Origin: Candidatus Opimibacter skivensis | GTDB lineage: Bacteria > Bacteroidota > Bacteroidia > Chitinophagales > Saprospiraceae | Direction: 5' to 3' | Assembly: GCA_016722045.1 (NCBI GenBank) | Contig: JADKGY010000035.1 | Span: 127,602 to 191,601, forward strand | Length of the DNA: 64,000 nucleotides | In this document: positions 18,701-27,000 of the stretch, one piece after another | Position numbering within the stretch: position 1 is the first letter of the stretch | Layout: each line of letters begins with the position of its first letter | The notes under the pieces: generated by a model | Seen by the model: only the letters and a program-made list of their open reading frames with translations | Databases searched by the model: none | What the model was told of the DNA's origin: nothing | Program-made: the position numbers and the translations under genes

Positions 18701-18996
18701 ATGTGGAAAGAACAAAGGGTGAGAAAAGCACAAGATCTGAACAGTTCATTTCCATCTATCCAAATCCTGCTTCAGCCATCACATACATCGAGTATGAACT
18801 GACAGAAGATGCGGATGTCAATATTGAGTTGTGCGATCTTTTTGGATACCGCGTAAGAGAAGTGACGAGTGAGAAGGAATTGAAGGGAACCCACACGCAC
18901 AGTGTTGATGCCGGAAATCTTAACCCTGGGATCTATATTTTCAAGGTGAGAATCAACCAGGAAATTCTGATCAGGAAAATCACAGTCACTCAATAA
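15775..18996 (+). CDS. Secreted protein with 11 PKD-type repeats and T9SS sorting domain
   Basis: A 1073-residue precursor. A signal peptide ends near ALQTNAKA (start at residue 1 or Met6). Eleven repeats of about 84 residues follow, each beginning with a C-x-A-x-F motif and carrying WxFGDG(H/T) and the (T/V)GTYxVCLxIHDN strand of PKD domains. Most repeats hold four cysteines at fixed places, suggesting two disulfides per domain. Residues about 990-1073 are a type IX sorting domain: ISIYPNPASAITYIEYEL, ending GIYIFKVRINQEILIRKITVTQ. It is expected on the cell surface or released, as an adhesin or matrix protein. It is followed by AATAAGC repeats and a strong terminator. Confidence 0.9.
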   Translation: MRSNTMKRSFTSTILTGVLSLFLVFALQTNAKATCHALFGYTQAQGSLLVTFHDSSSSSFEITTWHWDFGDGHSSNDHNVTHTYAAPGTYQVCLTIHDNHDCNDTYCHSVIVAPVPNSCSAFFEYTQTPNTLTIHFADGSQSNHDIISWAWTFGDGETSDNHAPIHTYSAPGTYEVCLTIHDNTGCTSTYCHAVIVAPVNAGDCMANFGYVQTPNTLNVTFIDSSTSSHTITTWHWDFGDGHSSNDHNISHTYSAPGTYQVCLTIHDNGDCNDTYCQSVVVLPVLPGDCVAFFTWEQTPGTLSVHFIDGSESNHDIISWLWTFGDGHSSDNHAPIHIYDAPGTYEVCLTIHDNTGCTSTYCHAVVVAAIPPGDCVALFTWYQIQGTQTIHFVDSSYSSHDITSYSWNFGDGHEGDGQNPNHYFPVGTYEVCLTIHDNTGCTDTYCTTVTVLPEAPGDCNALFSYEQISGTQNIHFTNLSTSAHDIISNIWSFGDGHNGDGQNPTHEYQNPGTYEVCLIIHDNSGCTDTFCLPVIVQPVVPGECNASFVWEQSPGTQTINFESTSTSSHDITSYNWSFGDGHNGDGHNPHHTYENPGTYEVCLIIHDNSGCTDTFCLEITVQPVVPGECNALFGWYQISGTQTIHFVDSSFSAHDIISYSWNFGDGHNGDGQNPSHYYPVGTYEVCLTIVDNTGCSDTYCTTITVEPEAQGDCMALFSYFQGENSLTIHFIDSSSSSHDITSWHWEFGDGHSSNDHNITHTYENPGTYEVCLTIHDNHECSDTYCTVVVVNPVQQGECHALFSFQNEPGSLLVHFTDASTSPDTIVSWLWHFGDGTNSDDHNPTHTYASPGTYHVCLVIHDNHGCFDEYCQYVTVNVNNADCHAAFSTMVDTAGFTVTFTNTSTGTTPNTTYLWQFGDGTTSTEENPVHTYSHHDNYTVCLIITVPEIDCVSDVCHIIHVFQLGGIHEGGASADAHNVERTKGEKSTRSEQFISIYPNPASAITYIEYELTEDADVNIELCDLFGYRVREVTSEKELKGTHTHSVDAGNLNPGIYIFKVRINQEILIRKITVTQ

Positions 18997-19011
18997 GCAA
19001 TAAGCAATAAA
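18991..19011 (+). repeat. Three heptamers over a stop codon (CAATAAG)
   Basis: CAATAAG, CAATAAG, CAATAAA. The TAA stop of the PKD gene (18994-18996) is within the first unit. Confidence 0.75.
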
Positions 19012-19073
19012 AGAGAGAGACAAAAAGTTTTCCTTAGTCTGAGACTAAGGAAAACTTTTTGTCTCTCTCTTTT
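19009..19073. terminator. Strong bidirectional terminator, 31-bp perfect arms
   Basis: Left arm 19009-19039, loop TGA, right arm 19043-19073, perfectly complementary (core GTTTTCCTTAGTC). It is flanked by A-runs and T-runs on both sides, so it can end transcription from the PKD gene and from the minus-strand lipoprotein gene. Confidence 0.85.
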
Positions 19074-19110
19074 TTACAGTTCCGATTGATTGAATTTTAC
19101 ATTGCAAGAT

Positions 19111-19140
19111 TCGTTATTCGTTACTCGTTATTCCTTACTC
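19111..19140 (-). repeat. Heptamer array after a stop codon (GAGTAAC/GAATAAC)
   Basis: About four units on the minus strand, beginning within the TGA stop of the lipoprotein gene at 19139. Same family as the arrays at 13783, 14487 and 49469. Confidence 0.75.
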
Positions 19141-19555
19141 ATAAACCTAATTCATCCGTAATAAAGTTCTTCGCTCCTTCTACGCCGGTCAATTCGAGCC
19201 AGATTTCACTTTTGTCTCCACTGATCGAAAGATTGAAGGTGAAGAAATCGCAACATTCCCTTTCGCTTTTAATGAACTCAGTCAGTTCATTCAGGACATT
19301 GTCACTTCCTCCAAACTTAAAGGCATAACCATTAGATAATTCCTTCCTTTCCAGCATTTGTTTTTTGAGGCTGGCCAGAACGGTCATTTTTCTATCCTGC
19401 AATTCTTTTGTGGAGAGTTTACATGTCAAGACAGTGGATTTATTTTTCGCCTGCATCGTCGGTGCGCAACAGGCATCAGCCATTTTCCTTTGACAACTGC
19501 AAATAGCAAAGAGACAAAGGATGGAAATGAGCGAATGTGGAAAGATATTTTTCAT
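19139..19555 (-). CDS. Cysteine-rich small lipoprotein
   Basis: A 138-residue precursor with a lipoprotein signal (LISILCLFAICSC, lipobox Cys about residue 21). The mature part has CCAP near its N-terminus and a conserved-looking block SERECCDFFTFNLSISGD...IWLELTGVEGAKNF. A similar ECC-F-F motif followed by LxLTGPEGAK is familiar from small proteins next to mercury or arsenic genes, which hints at metal or thiol chemistry, but no such genes are nearby. Function unknown. The 3' end is shared between a heptamer array and the bidirectional terminator. Confidence 0.65.
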   Translation of the reverse strand: MKNIFPHSLISILCLFAICSCQRKMADACCAPTMQAKNKSTVLTCKLSTKELQDRKMTVLASLKKQMLERKELSNGYAFKFGGSDNVLNELTEFIKSERECCDFFTFNLSISGDKSEIWLELTGVEGAKNFITDELGL

Positions 19556-19610
19556 ATAATTGGAGATTGGAAATTAATATTAATTGATAAAGGTAGCAAT
19601 CAACGGTTGT

Positions 19611-19635
19611 AGAGACGTCGATTCATCGCGTCTCT
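19611..19635. repeat. AGAGACG...CGTCTCT palindrome
   Basis: Arms AGAGACG and CGTCTCT with an inner CGAT/ATCG pair, downstream of the HddC-GmhB gene. Similar GAGACGCG-type palindromes are common dispersed elements in several bacteria. It may act as a 3' hairpin. Confidence 0.5.
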
Positions 19636-19660
19636 GTTTCGGATATGTGCTCATCTGACA

Positions 19661-20905
19661 TTAAAATTTTTCTGCAAACTCCTTCAACGAATCAAACCTC
19701 ATATCCACATCCGGATGACTCTGTAAATCTCCACTCTGGGAAGAGGTGATCATGATCGTATACACGCCTGTATTTCTTCCTAGCTGCATATCACTCATCT
19801 TATCCCCCACCATAATGGATTTTGAAAAATCAATTTCAGGATACATTCGTCCGGCTTCAAGGATCATGCCCGGGTTTGGCTTTCGATCATGATGTTTATC
19901 ATCATTGATGACACAATAATAAAGTGCATCAATCCACCCGCCTGCCTGCTCAATCTCATCCAGCATGTGTTGATGAATTTCGCCCAACGCTTTTTCATCC
20001 ATCAATCCCTTACCTATCCCTCGCTGATTGGTGATAATAATGATCTTCCCAAATACATCATGCAATTTCGCAAGAGCTTCTTTTACACCATCTATAAATT
20101 GAAATTCGCCTTTATGAAATATATAACTATCATCCTTGTTTTTATTAATCACCCCATCACGATCCAGGAAAAGAGTCCATGTATCGTCTACCTCTTTCAA
20201 TTTCAGAGGGCTCTGTTTTAATTCACGCTGCGCACGTTCAAAATCAGCAGGAATACCAATATCAATAAAATACTTATCCTCGACGATGCCATAGAATGGA
20301 ATCGCGTCCACATATTTCGCGAGGTAATCTTTTTCGAATGAGAATACTTTTGGAAATGTCCTTTTCAGAAAATTTACCTTATTCAGAATGTAAATACCAC
20401 CATTGATATTTCCCTTCTCCACAAATTTCTTTTCTATAAACCTAAGGACCCTTCCGTCATCATTAGTCTCCACGACACCATAACGATCGAAATGGCGCAT
20501 GGGCTTTAACGCAATCGTACATTCCGATTGATCCTGTATATGTTTTTCCTTCAACACATCAATATCAACGCTGAACAACGTATCTCCATTGACGATGAGC
20601 ACATCCCGTTCAATCGAACTTGCTAATGCAAACTTAATCGCACCTCCTGTACCTAAAGGTTGTTGTTCCAGAACAATGACGTAATTCAGATAAGGAAATT
20701 CCGTCTCCAGATATTCTTCAATGACTTCATGTTTATAACCCAGAGAAAAGATGAATCGCTCAATGCCCTGTGCCAACAGATACCGAATGACATGTGTCAA
20801 AAAAGGATGACCGGCCACCGGAGCCATTGCTTTCGGCAAATCAGGCACCGCTTCTTGTAGCCTGGTACCAAGGCCGCCTGCTAATATGATCGCTTCTTTA
20901 ATCAA
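19661..20905 (-). CDS. hddC-gmhB: Heptose-1-phosphate guanylyltransferase / heptose-bisphosphate phosphatase fusion
   Basis: A 414-residue bifunctional protein. Residues 1-230 are a nucleotidyltransferase: IILAGGLGTRLQE (nucleotide loop), LPKAMAPV, VNGDTLF. Residues about 240-414 are a HAD phosphatase of the GmhB type: FLDRDGVINK (nucleophile Asp and acid Asp), IITNQRGIGKG, a zinc-loop-like CVINDDKHHDRKPNPGM and MVGDKMSDMQ. Together these remove the C7 phosphate and attach GMP to heptose-1-phosphate, the last two steps of GDP-D-glycero-alpha-D-manno-heptose synthesis. The start is a TTG at 20905 that overlaps the end of gmhA by 8 nt. HddC rather than ADP-type HldE is inferred from the GHMP kinase gene in the operon. 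Confidence 0.88.
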   Translation of the reverse strand: MIKEAIILAGGLGTRLQEAVPDLPKAMAPVAGHPFLTHVIRYLLAQGIERFIFSLGYKHEVIEEYLETEFPYLNYVIVLEQQPLGTGGAIKFALASSIERDVLIVNGDTLFSVDIDVLKEKHIQDQSECTIALKPMRHFDRYGVVETNDDGRVLRFIEKKFVEKGNINGGIYILNKVNFLKRTFPKVFSFEKDYLAKYVDAIPFYGIVEDKYFIDIGIPADFERAQRELKQSPLKLKEVDDTWTLFLDRDGVINKNKDDSYIFHKGEFQFIDGVKEALAKLHDVFGKIIIITNQRGIGKGLMDEKALGEIHQHMLDEIEQAGGWIDALYYCVINDDKHHDRKPNPGMILEAGRMYPEIDFSKSIMVGDKMSDMQLGRNTGVYTIMITSSQSGDLQSHPDVDMRFDSLKEFAEKF

Positions 20906-21473
20906 AATATTGCGCTTCTACAAGTTCACATACAATATGGCCCAGCATGATATGACTCTCCTGTATCCTCGGCGTACCCTTCGAAGGCACATTGATCAGG
21001 AAATCACAATGCTCTTTCATACTCCCACCGGTGTCTCCTGTGAAACCAATGTTGATCATGCCTTTCCGTTTTGCTTTCATAAAAGCCTCAATAATATTAA
21101 TTGAATTTCCTGATGTTGACAGACCAACCAACACATCGCCAGGCTGACCTATACCTTCAATCAATCTTGCATAAACATGCTCATATCCATAATCATTGGC
21201 AACAGCAGTCATATAAGATGTATTACAATGAAGAGCCTCAGCCGGCAGAGCAAGTCTGTCCTTATAAAACCGCCCCGAAAACTCCGCAGCCAGATGTTGT
21301 GCATCAGCCGCACTCCCTCCATTGCCACAAAAATATACCCGGTTTCCTGCTTTAAATGCCAACACAAGTTCTGTCACTACCGCCTGAACCATATCCAATA
21401 ATTCCTGATTTTGCAATATCAATTGCTTGACTGAAATTGAATTGCTTATTATTTCTTTTATTTTATTTTCCAT
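20898..21473 (-). CDS. gmhA: Phosphoheptose isomerase (SIS domain)
   Basis: A 191-residue protein from ATG 21473; the frame extends further upstream, but that part is unlike the family. It contains the SIS-domain features of GmhA: YFCGNGGSAADAQHLAAEFSGRF, LSTSGNS, GFTGDTGGSM and the C-terminal ESHIMLGHIVCELVE, which supplies metal/active-site His and Glu. It converts sedoheptulose-7-phosphate to D-glycero-D-manno-heptose-7-phosphate in the cytoplasm. It overlaps the HddC-GmhB gene by 8 nt. Upstream, an octamer array separates it from hddA, 175 nt away. Confidence 0.92.
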   Translation of the reverse strand: MENKIKEIISNSISVKQLILQNQELLDMVQAVVTELVLAFKAGNRVYFCGNGGSAADAQHLAAEFSGRFYKDRLALPAEALHCNTSYMTAVANDYGYEHVYARLIEGIGQPGDVLVGLSTSGNSINIIEAFMKAKRKGMINIGFTGDTGGSMKEHCDFLINVPSKGTPRIQESHIMLGHIVCELVEAQYFD

Positions 21474-21584
21474 AATATTTTTGTTATTTCCCGCAAAGTC
21501 AGAAATGAATTTCCTTTTATTTCTCTCGCAAAGACGCAAAGAAATACTACATTTTATTTAATTTTCATACCTTCTCCGCAAACT

Positions 21585-21649
21585 CACTTGATCACTTGAT
21601 CACTTGATCACTTGATCACTTGATCACTTGATCACTCGATCACTTGATT
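21585..21649 (-). repeat. Octamer array in the heptose operon (GTGATCAA)
   Basis: About eight units of TTGATCAC/CTGATCAC-type 8-mers, beginning at the TAA stop of hddA (21648-21650). TGA falls in all three frames on the sense strand. It lies inside an operon, between hddA and gmhA. Confidence 0.85.
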
Positions 21650-22673
21650 ACACCACCGTCCATGTAGTCAATCCATGTTCTACAAACTGATAGGATCTGT
21701 ATTTTCCTCCGAACCTGTTCAGGCTTTCCATGACATTATACTTCGTATTGCCGGGACAATAAAAAACCATAAAGCCTCCTCCTCCGGCGCCCGAAATTTT
21801 TCCTCCTGTAGCACCTGCCTTTTTAGCTTCCTCGTAGATGTCTTCAATAAAATCATTACTGATTCCCTGTGCCATTTTCCGCTTCTGATAAAATCCAAAA
21901 TCAAGGATCTCGCCGATCTCATTTAGTTTTCCAAGAAGCAATGCTTCCTTCATCATTTGAGACTGATGTTTCAACTGATGCATTGCTTCAATGGCTTCCA
22001 TGTCCTTCTTAACCACATTCCCGGCTTGTTGTTCGATGATCTTTGAAGATTCTCTGCTGGTCTCTGTAAAATACAACAACAGGTTGTGCTGAAGTTCAAA
22101 AAGATATTCCTGTTTGATACGCAATGGATTGACCACCACTTTATCACCGGCAAAAAACTCCATATAATTCACACCACCAAATGTCGCTGCATATTGATCC
22201 TGCTTTCCTCCCGCAAGATTTAAATCTTTTCGTTCGATTTCATATGCATAATGAGCGATCTCATATTCGCCCATTGGTAATTTCAGCATTTCAACAAATG
22301 CTCCCACAACCGCAACAACCAATGTAGACGACGTACCCAGTCCTGATCCGGCTGGTGCCTCTACAAAGGTGGACAATCTGAGGCCTTTACCATCCAAACC
22401 GTAATCCTTATTGATCCTGTTGTATACACCTTTGAGCAAATCAAGTGTGCCATCAAGAGGCAATGCATCGAGTACTTCAAAACGCTGATCCTGGTCCTGA
22501 TCTATAGCTCGTAAAATAATTTCGGGGCGATCAAGTTTTTCAATCGATGCATAAGCGTACAATGAAATCGTCGCATTGAGGATTGCTCCACCATACAGAT
22601 CACTATACGGACTGACATCCGTTCCTCCGCCCGCCAATCCTAACCGTAATGGTGCCTTGCTTCTGTAAATCAT
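21648..22673 (-). CDS. hddA: D-glycero-D-manno-heptose 7-phosphate kinase (GHMP family)
   Basis: A 341-residue GHMP kinase. Motif 1 is RSKAPLRLGLAGGGTDVSPYSD near the N-terminus, the ATP-binding glycine-rich motif 2 is PAGSGLGTSSTLVVAVVGAF (about residues 103-122), and the C-terminal motif 3 is KISGAGGGGFMVFYC. The LAGGGTDV start is characteristic of heptose and fucose 1-kinases. It phosphorylates heptose-7-phosphate at C1. The operon with gmhA and an HddC-GmhB fusion supports the heptose substrate. It is preceded by a glycosyltransferase gene 27 nt upstream on the same strand. Confidence 0.9.
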   Translation of the reverse strand: MIYRSKAPLRLGLAGGGTDVSPYSDLYGGAILNATISLYAYASIEKLDRPEIILRAIDQDQDQRFEVLDALPLDGTLDLLKGVYNRINKDYGLDGKGLRLSTFVEAPAGSGLGTSSTLVVAVVGAFVEMLKLPMGEYEIAHYAYEIERKDLNLAGGKQDQYAATFGGVNYMEFFAGDKVVVNPLRIKQEYLFELQHNLLLYFTETSRESSKIIEQQAGNVVKKDMEAIEAMHQLKHQSQMMKEALLLGKLNEIGEILDFGFYQKRKMAQGISNDFIEDIYEEAKKAGATGGKISGAGGGGFMVFYCPGNTKYNVMESLNRFGGKYRSYQFVEHGLTTWTVV

Positions 22674-22700
22674 ACCTGTTGTATTCCTATGCCCTGTTTC

Positions 22701-23822
22701 TTAAGCCAGTTTTTTGATCGTTTCGACCAATTGGCTCCAGGAATATTTTTGTTTCTCGACACGAAGATGCGGAATAAAATAATCTTCACCGAGCTGGTAA
22801 AATCTCAGGATAGCATCCGCGATCGATTTGGGTTCAGGTTCGGCTACAAGACCGACTTTTTCATGGGGAACTAATGAGGGAAGTCCACCTACATTGGTGA
22901 CGATCATAGGCTTCTCAAAATGGTATGCTAAAGGTGTTACACCACTTTGTGTTGCATTCCGGTATGGTTGAATCACAGCATCCGCTGCACTGATATAATA
23001 TTGGACTTCATGGTCCGGAATAAAAGCAGTGCGTAGTATCAACTGGTCTCTTATACCAAGCTTATCAATTTGCTCCTGATAAGATTTTTCATCTTCATAA
23101 AATTCACCGGCAACAAGCAATTTAATTCCAGCCTTTCTGATTCGATCATCACTCATTGCCTCAAACAGCAGATCAAGGCCTTTATATTTTCTGATAAATC
23201 CAAAGAACAAAACAATGGGAATGTCTTTTTCAATATTCAATTTTTCTCTGGCCATATCTTTCGGTACGATTTCACCAAAATTATCATACAAGGGATGAGA
23301 AACCAATTGAGCAGGTTTTACTTTTTCAATCAGTCTTAAATCCTGCATGACTTTCTCACTCATCGTTATGAAAGCATCGATGGGCTTAATGAAATATTTG
23401 GTGAATGCACTGTCTCCCGGTCGTTTTTCATGGGGACTGATATTGTCCGCTATACATACAATCTTCGTGTGTTTATTTTTCCTAACCTTTCTCAAAATCG
23501 TTCCCAATGCAGGACCCATAAATGGAATCCAATATCGGACAACAATCACATCAGGCTTTTCTTTTCGTAGCCTGTTTCCTACCTTAATCCAGTTCAAAGG
23601 ATTGACAGAATTAATCACTGTATGAACTTTGATATCATCTGTAGCCGGACCTGTTGCATACTGTGATGTGCCTGGAAAGAGAAATGAAGGGTATTGTAAT
23701 GAAAATGAATAAATAGAACATTCATCACCTTGTGCAATGAATTCTTTGGCGAGGCGATGATTGAAAGTGGCAAGACCTCCTCGAAGTGGGTGGGCGGGGC
23801 CGATGATAACTACTTTGTTCAT
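22701..23822 (-). CDS. Glycosyltransferase family 4 protein
   Basis: A 373-residue protein from ATG 23822 (a longer frame opens at 23873, but the conserved VVIIGPAHPLRGGLATFNHRLA is right after the chosen start). It has the GT-B layout: an N-terminal acceptor domain and a C-terminal Rossmann domain with VLFFGFIRKYKGLDLLFEAM, AADAVIQPYRNATQSGVTPLAYHFEKPMIVTNVGGLP. The E-x7-E-like nucleotide-sugar region is only partly conserved. It probably transfers a sugar, perhaps the GDP-activated heptose made by the following genes, to a surface glycan or S-layer glycoprotein; that substrate is inference from the operon. It is the first gene of the heptose operon. Confidence 0.85.
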   Translation of the reverse strand: MNKVVIIGPAHPLRGGLATFNHRLAKEFIAQGDECSIYSFSLQYPSFLFPGTSQYATGPATDDIKVHTVINSVNPLNWIKVGNRLRKEKPDVIVVRYWIPFMGPALGTILRKVRKNKHTKIVCIADNISPHEKRPGDSAFTKYFIKPIDAFITMSEKVMQDLRLIEKVKPAQLVSHPLYDNFGEIVPKDMAREKLNIEKDIPIVLFFGFIRKYKGLDLLFEAMSDDRIRKAGIKLLVAGEFYEDEKSYQEQIDKLGIRDQLILRTAFIPDHEVQYYISAADAVIQPYRNATQSGVTPLAYHFEKPMIVTNVGGLPSLVPHEKVGLVAEPEPKSIADAILRFYQLGEDYFIPHLRVEKQKYSWSQLVETIKKLA

Positions 23823-23964
23823 GAATGACAAAGTTAATTTCTTTTTCAAGGAGCCATTCAAAAAGAAGGACACGGATCTAAATGGAAAAATTATGATCTA
23901 TTTTTACAACCCCAAAGCTCTTAAATATTAATACAATTTTCTTTCACCATAGTAGTGAATAGAT

Positions 23965-24003
23965 CTTATTTAATCTTAATTTTTCATAATTTATCTGCGT
24001 CCT
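23965..24003 (-). repeat. Dispersed repeat copy, GGACGCGGATTT family (diverged)
   Basis: ATAATTTATCTGCGTCC at 23986-24003 with an AT-rich lead; it reads GGACGCAGATAAATTAT on the minus strand. It lies between the divergent heptose operon and the BNR-protein gene. Confidence 0.5.
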
Positions 24004-24070
24004 ATTTTAAAGTATAAGGTCCATTTTTATTATCCTCAACCCGTTCATTGATCTCAGTTAATAGTGATAT

Positions 24071-24093
24071 TTTTATCCGCTCAATGGATAAAA
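24071..24093. promoter_or_regulatory. Perfect inverted repeat abutting a start codon
   Basis: TTTTATCC-GCTCAAT-GGATAAAA, ending 1 nt before the ATG of the BNR-protein gene. It could be a protein-binding site or a 5' hairpin that limits initiation. Confidence 0.5.
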
Positions 24094-24094
24094 T

Positions 24095-27000
24095 ATGAAA
24101 TGCAAGCTGCTCCTTCTTTGCCTACTTTTTTCGATTGGCCTTTTCGGTCAAGAGTATAATAAAGTAAACCCTGTCCCTGGCGAGTCATTGCCCGTGTGGG
24201 CTCAAATGATGTACGGCGACCACCCCAATATATGGCAAGTAGACGACCTGTATAGGATCTGGAGACAAACCCATCCTGACGAGAAAACTACGTACACTCA
24301 ATATTATAAGAAATGGCGCCACGCTGTAGACCCTTTTATCAGCCTCCAGGGTTTTGAAAAAAGACCAACTGCTGCAGAAACAAAGGAATTTTATACAAGA
24401 CTTGAAAATCTCAAAAAGAAAAATCTCCTGGGCACCTCATCACGTGGTCAAAACCAATGGACAAATATCGGACCATTCGAAACATTTAATACAAACACCG
24501 GCCCTAACCCATTTGCCAAATCTTCACAAGCGAATATCTATTGCCTTGATCAATCTCTTTCAAACCCTGACGTACTTTATGTAGGTACTGAAGGATCAGA
24601 AATTTTCAAAAGTACAGATCACGGACTCAACTGGTCATGTGTGTCCAGAGCAATCAATATTTCTGCAGTGACGGCGATCGAAATCAATCCAACAAATCCC
24701 GATATCGTTTTTGCCGGTGAAAACACCAATATCTGGAAAACGGAAGATGGAGGTAAGAACTGGAATCTTGTGCTCACTGATCCGAATATGTATCCAAATG
24801 AAATTCTGATCAATCCGGCCAATGATTCAATCGTTCTGGCTGCTACTCAAAATGGATTATATCGGAGTACTGATGGTGGCACAATCTGGACAAGATTATT
24901 ACCTGAACCATGCTATGATGTGGAATGGAAAACAGATGATCCTACAGTTGCATTTTTAGTTCGCAATGATCCTGCACAATTGATATGCAGATTCTATAAA
25001 TCAAATGATTCAGGTTTGACATGGACATTGAGAGACAACGGATGGTTCTTCTCAGATCTCGAAGGTCGTAATGACGGAGGCGCGAAGCTTGCAGTTAGCA
25101 AAGCTGATCCAAACAGAATCTACGCAGTATTAATCGGTGAAGCGAAAACGGATGATGCAGGTTTCATCGGCATATATCGCTCAGATGATGCGGGAGAATC
25201 ATGGACCTTACCCAATCCTCCAGCAGGTGGCCCGTGGGATGAAACGAATCATCCTGACATGGCTACGATCGGTCACACTGGCGGATACCATCAGGGCTTT
25301 TACAATTTAGGTTTCGATGTATCAGATACGAATCCTGATGATTTGCTTGTTGGATTTGTTAGCCTGTGGTATTCGACGAATGGCGCGATTTCATTCACGT
25401 GCTTCGGTGGCTATTGTGGCAATCCATTTAATTATGTGCATCCCGATTGCCAGGACATTGAGATCAATGGTGATGATGTGTGGATGACAAGTGATGGTGG
25501 TGTTGAATATTCAAATGATTTTTTCGCAACACACTATGCACGCAACAGAGGTATCACAGGTTCGGACTTTTGGGGTTTTGGTACAGGATGGAACGATGAT
25601 CTTTTTGTAGGCGGACGATATCACAATGGAAACACGGGCTGGTATGAAAACTGGTTGCCGGGTGAATGCCTGAGTCTTGGCGGAGGTGAAGCTTCTACAG
25701 GCTATGTCAATCCCGGTGAAGGACGAAAAACATATTATTCTGACATCGGTGGTGTCATTCTGCCTGAAGAAGAAAATGGATATGCCGAATATTTTCAAAT
25801 CGGAAAAACACCGAATGAAAGTTATTATGATGCAGAGAGTGGTGAGATGGAATGGGATCCCCGATCATGGAATACATTCTATGTGACGAATGACAATAAA
25901 TTGTGGATCACTACAGATGGCGGAAAAAATTGGGATATCAAACATGAATTTGGAACAGACATAACTGCACGCGCGATGAGTTTTGAAATCAGTCGTAGTG
26001 ATCCAAAAGTGATGTATGTATTTCAGCGTGCCTCTTATACATGGGATACAGGTTTGCTATGGAAAACAACAGATGGTGGAGATACTTGGAATCAATTGCC
26101 CTTGCCTCCGGGATATGCAAGACGGGTAGTTCTTGCATTAAGTCCTGAAAATGAAAACCAATGTTGGTTAGCTTATCCGGATGGAAATGATAATGAGAAA
26201 ATCTATTTCACAAATAATAGAGGTGAAAGCTGGCAAAATCTGACCACATCTGCATTAGATGGTGAACACATCACTTATATCCTTGCTCAGGGCGGCACAG
26301 ATGGTGGAATTTATCTGGGTACATTCCGTACGATTTGGTTTAAGGATAATACAATGGCTGACTGGACTCCATACAATGATGGATTGCCTGTTCAGATTTC
26401 AACATGCATCCTTCGTCCTTTTTATCGCGATGGAAAAATCAGATTAGGCGCCTATGGAAAAGGAATATGGGAAGCACCATTTGCAGTTCCATCAAAACCT
26501 TTAGCGCAACCTATGGTCAATAAAAGATTGTCGTCATGTCCCGGTGATACTATTGAATTTGATGATTATTCGATGCTCTCTCATGCAGGAGCGACATGGC
26601 AGTGGGAATTTCCCGGTGGAGAACCTTCAACATCCAATGTGCGAAATCCTAAAGTCATCTATCATCAATCAGGCAAATACGATGTGACGCTCACCGTTAC
26701 AAATCCAAATGGCACATCTACAAAGACAATTCCGGAGATGGTAGAAATTCAGTCTCCAGAAATAAATGAACTTCCTCCCTTGATTGATTTTTCAACTACA
26801 GATTATTTTACTATTGTCAATCCGGATGATACGATCACCTGGGAACCTGTCCGGTTAACTTCCTGTAATCCTGCTGGCGACACAGCCTACTACGTCCACA
26901 ATTATATCTATGGCAGTTATGGTCAGGATGAATTGGTACTTCCGGTTAATATGGATCTGACGAAGGCTATAAATCCTTCTCTAAGTTTTGATGTAGCGTA

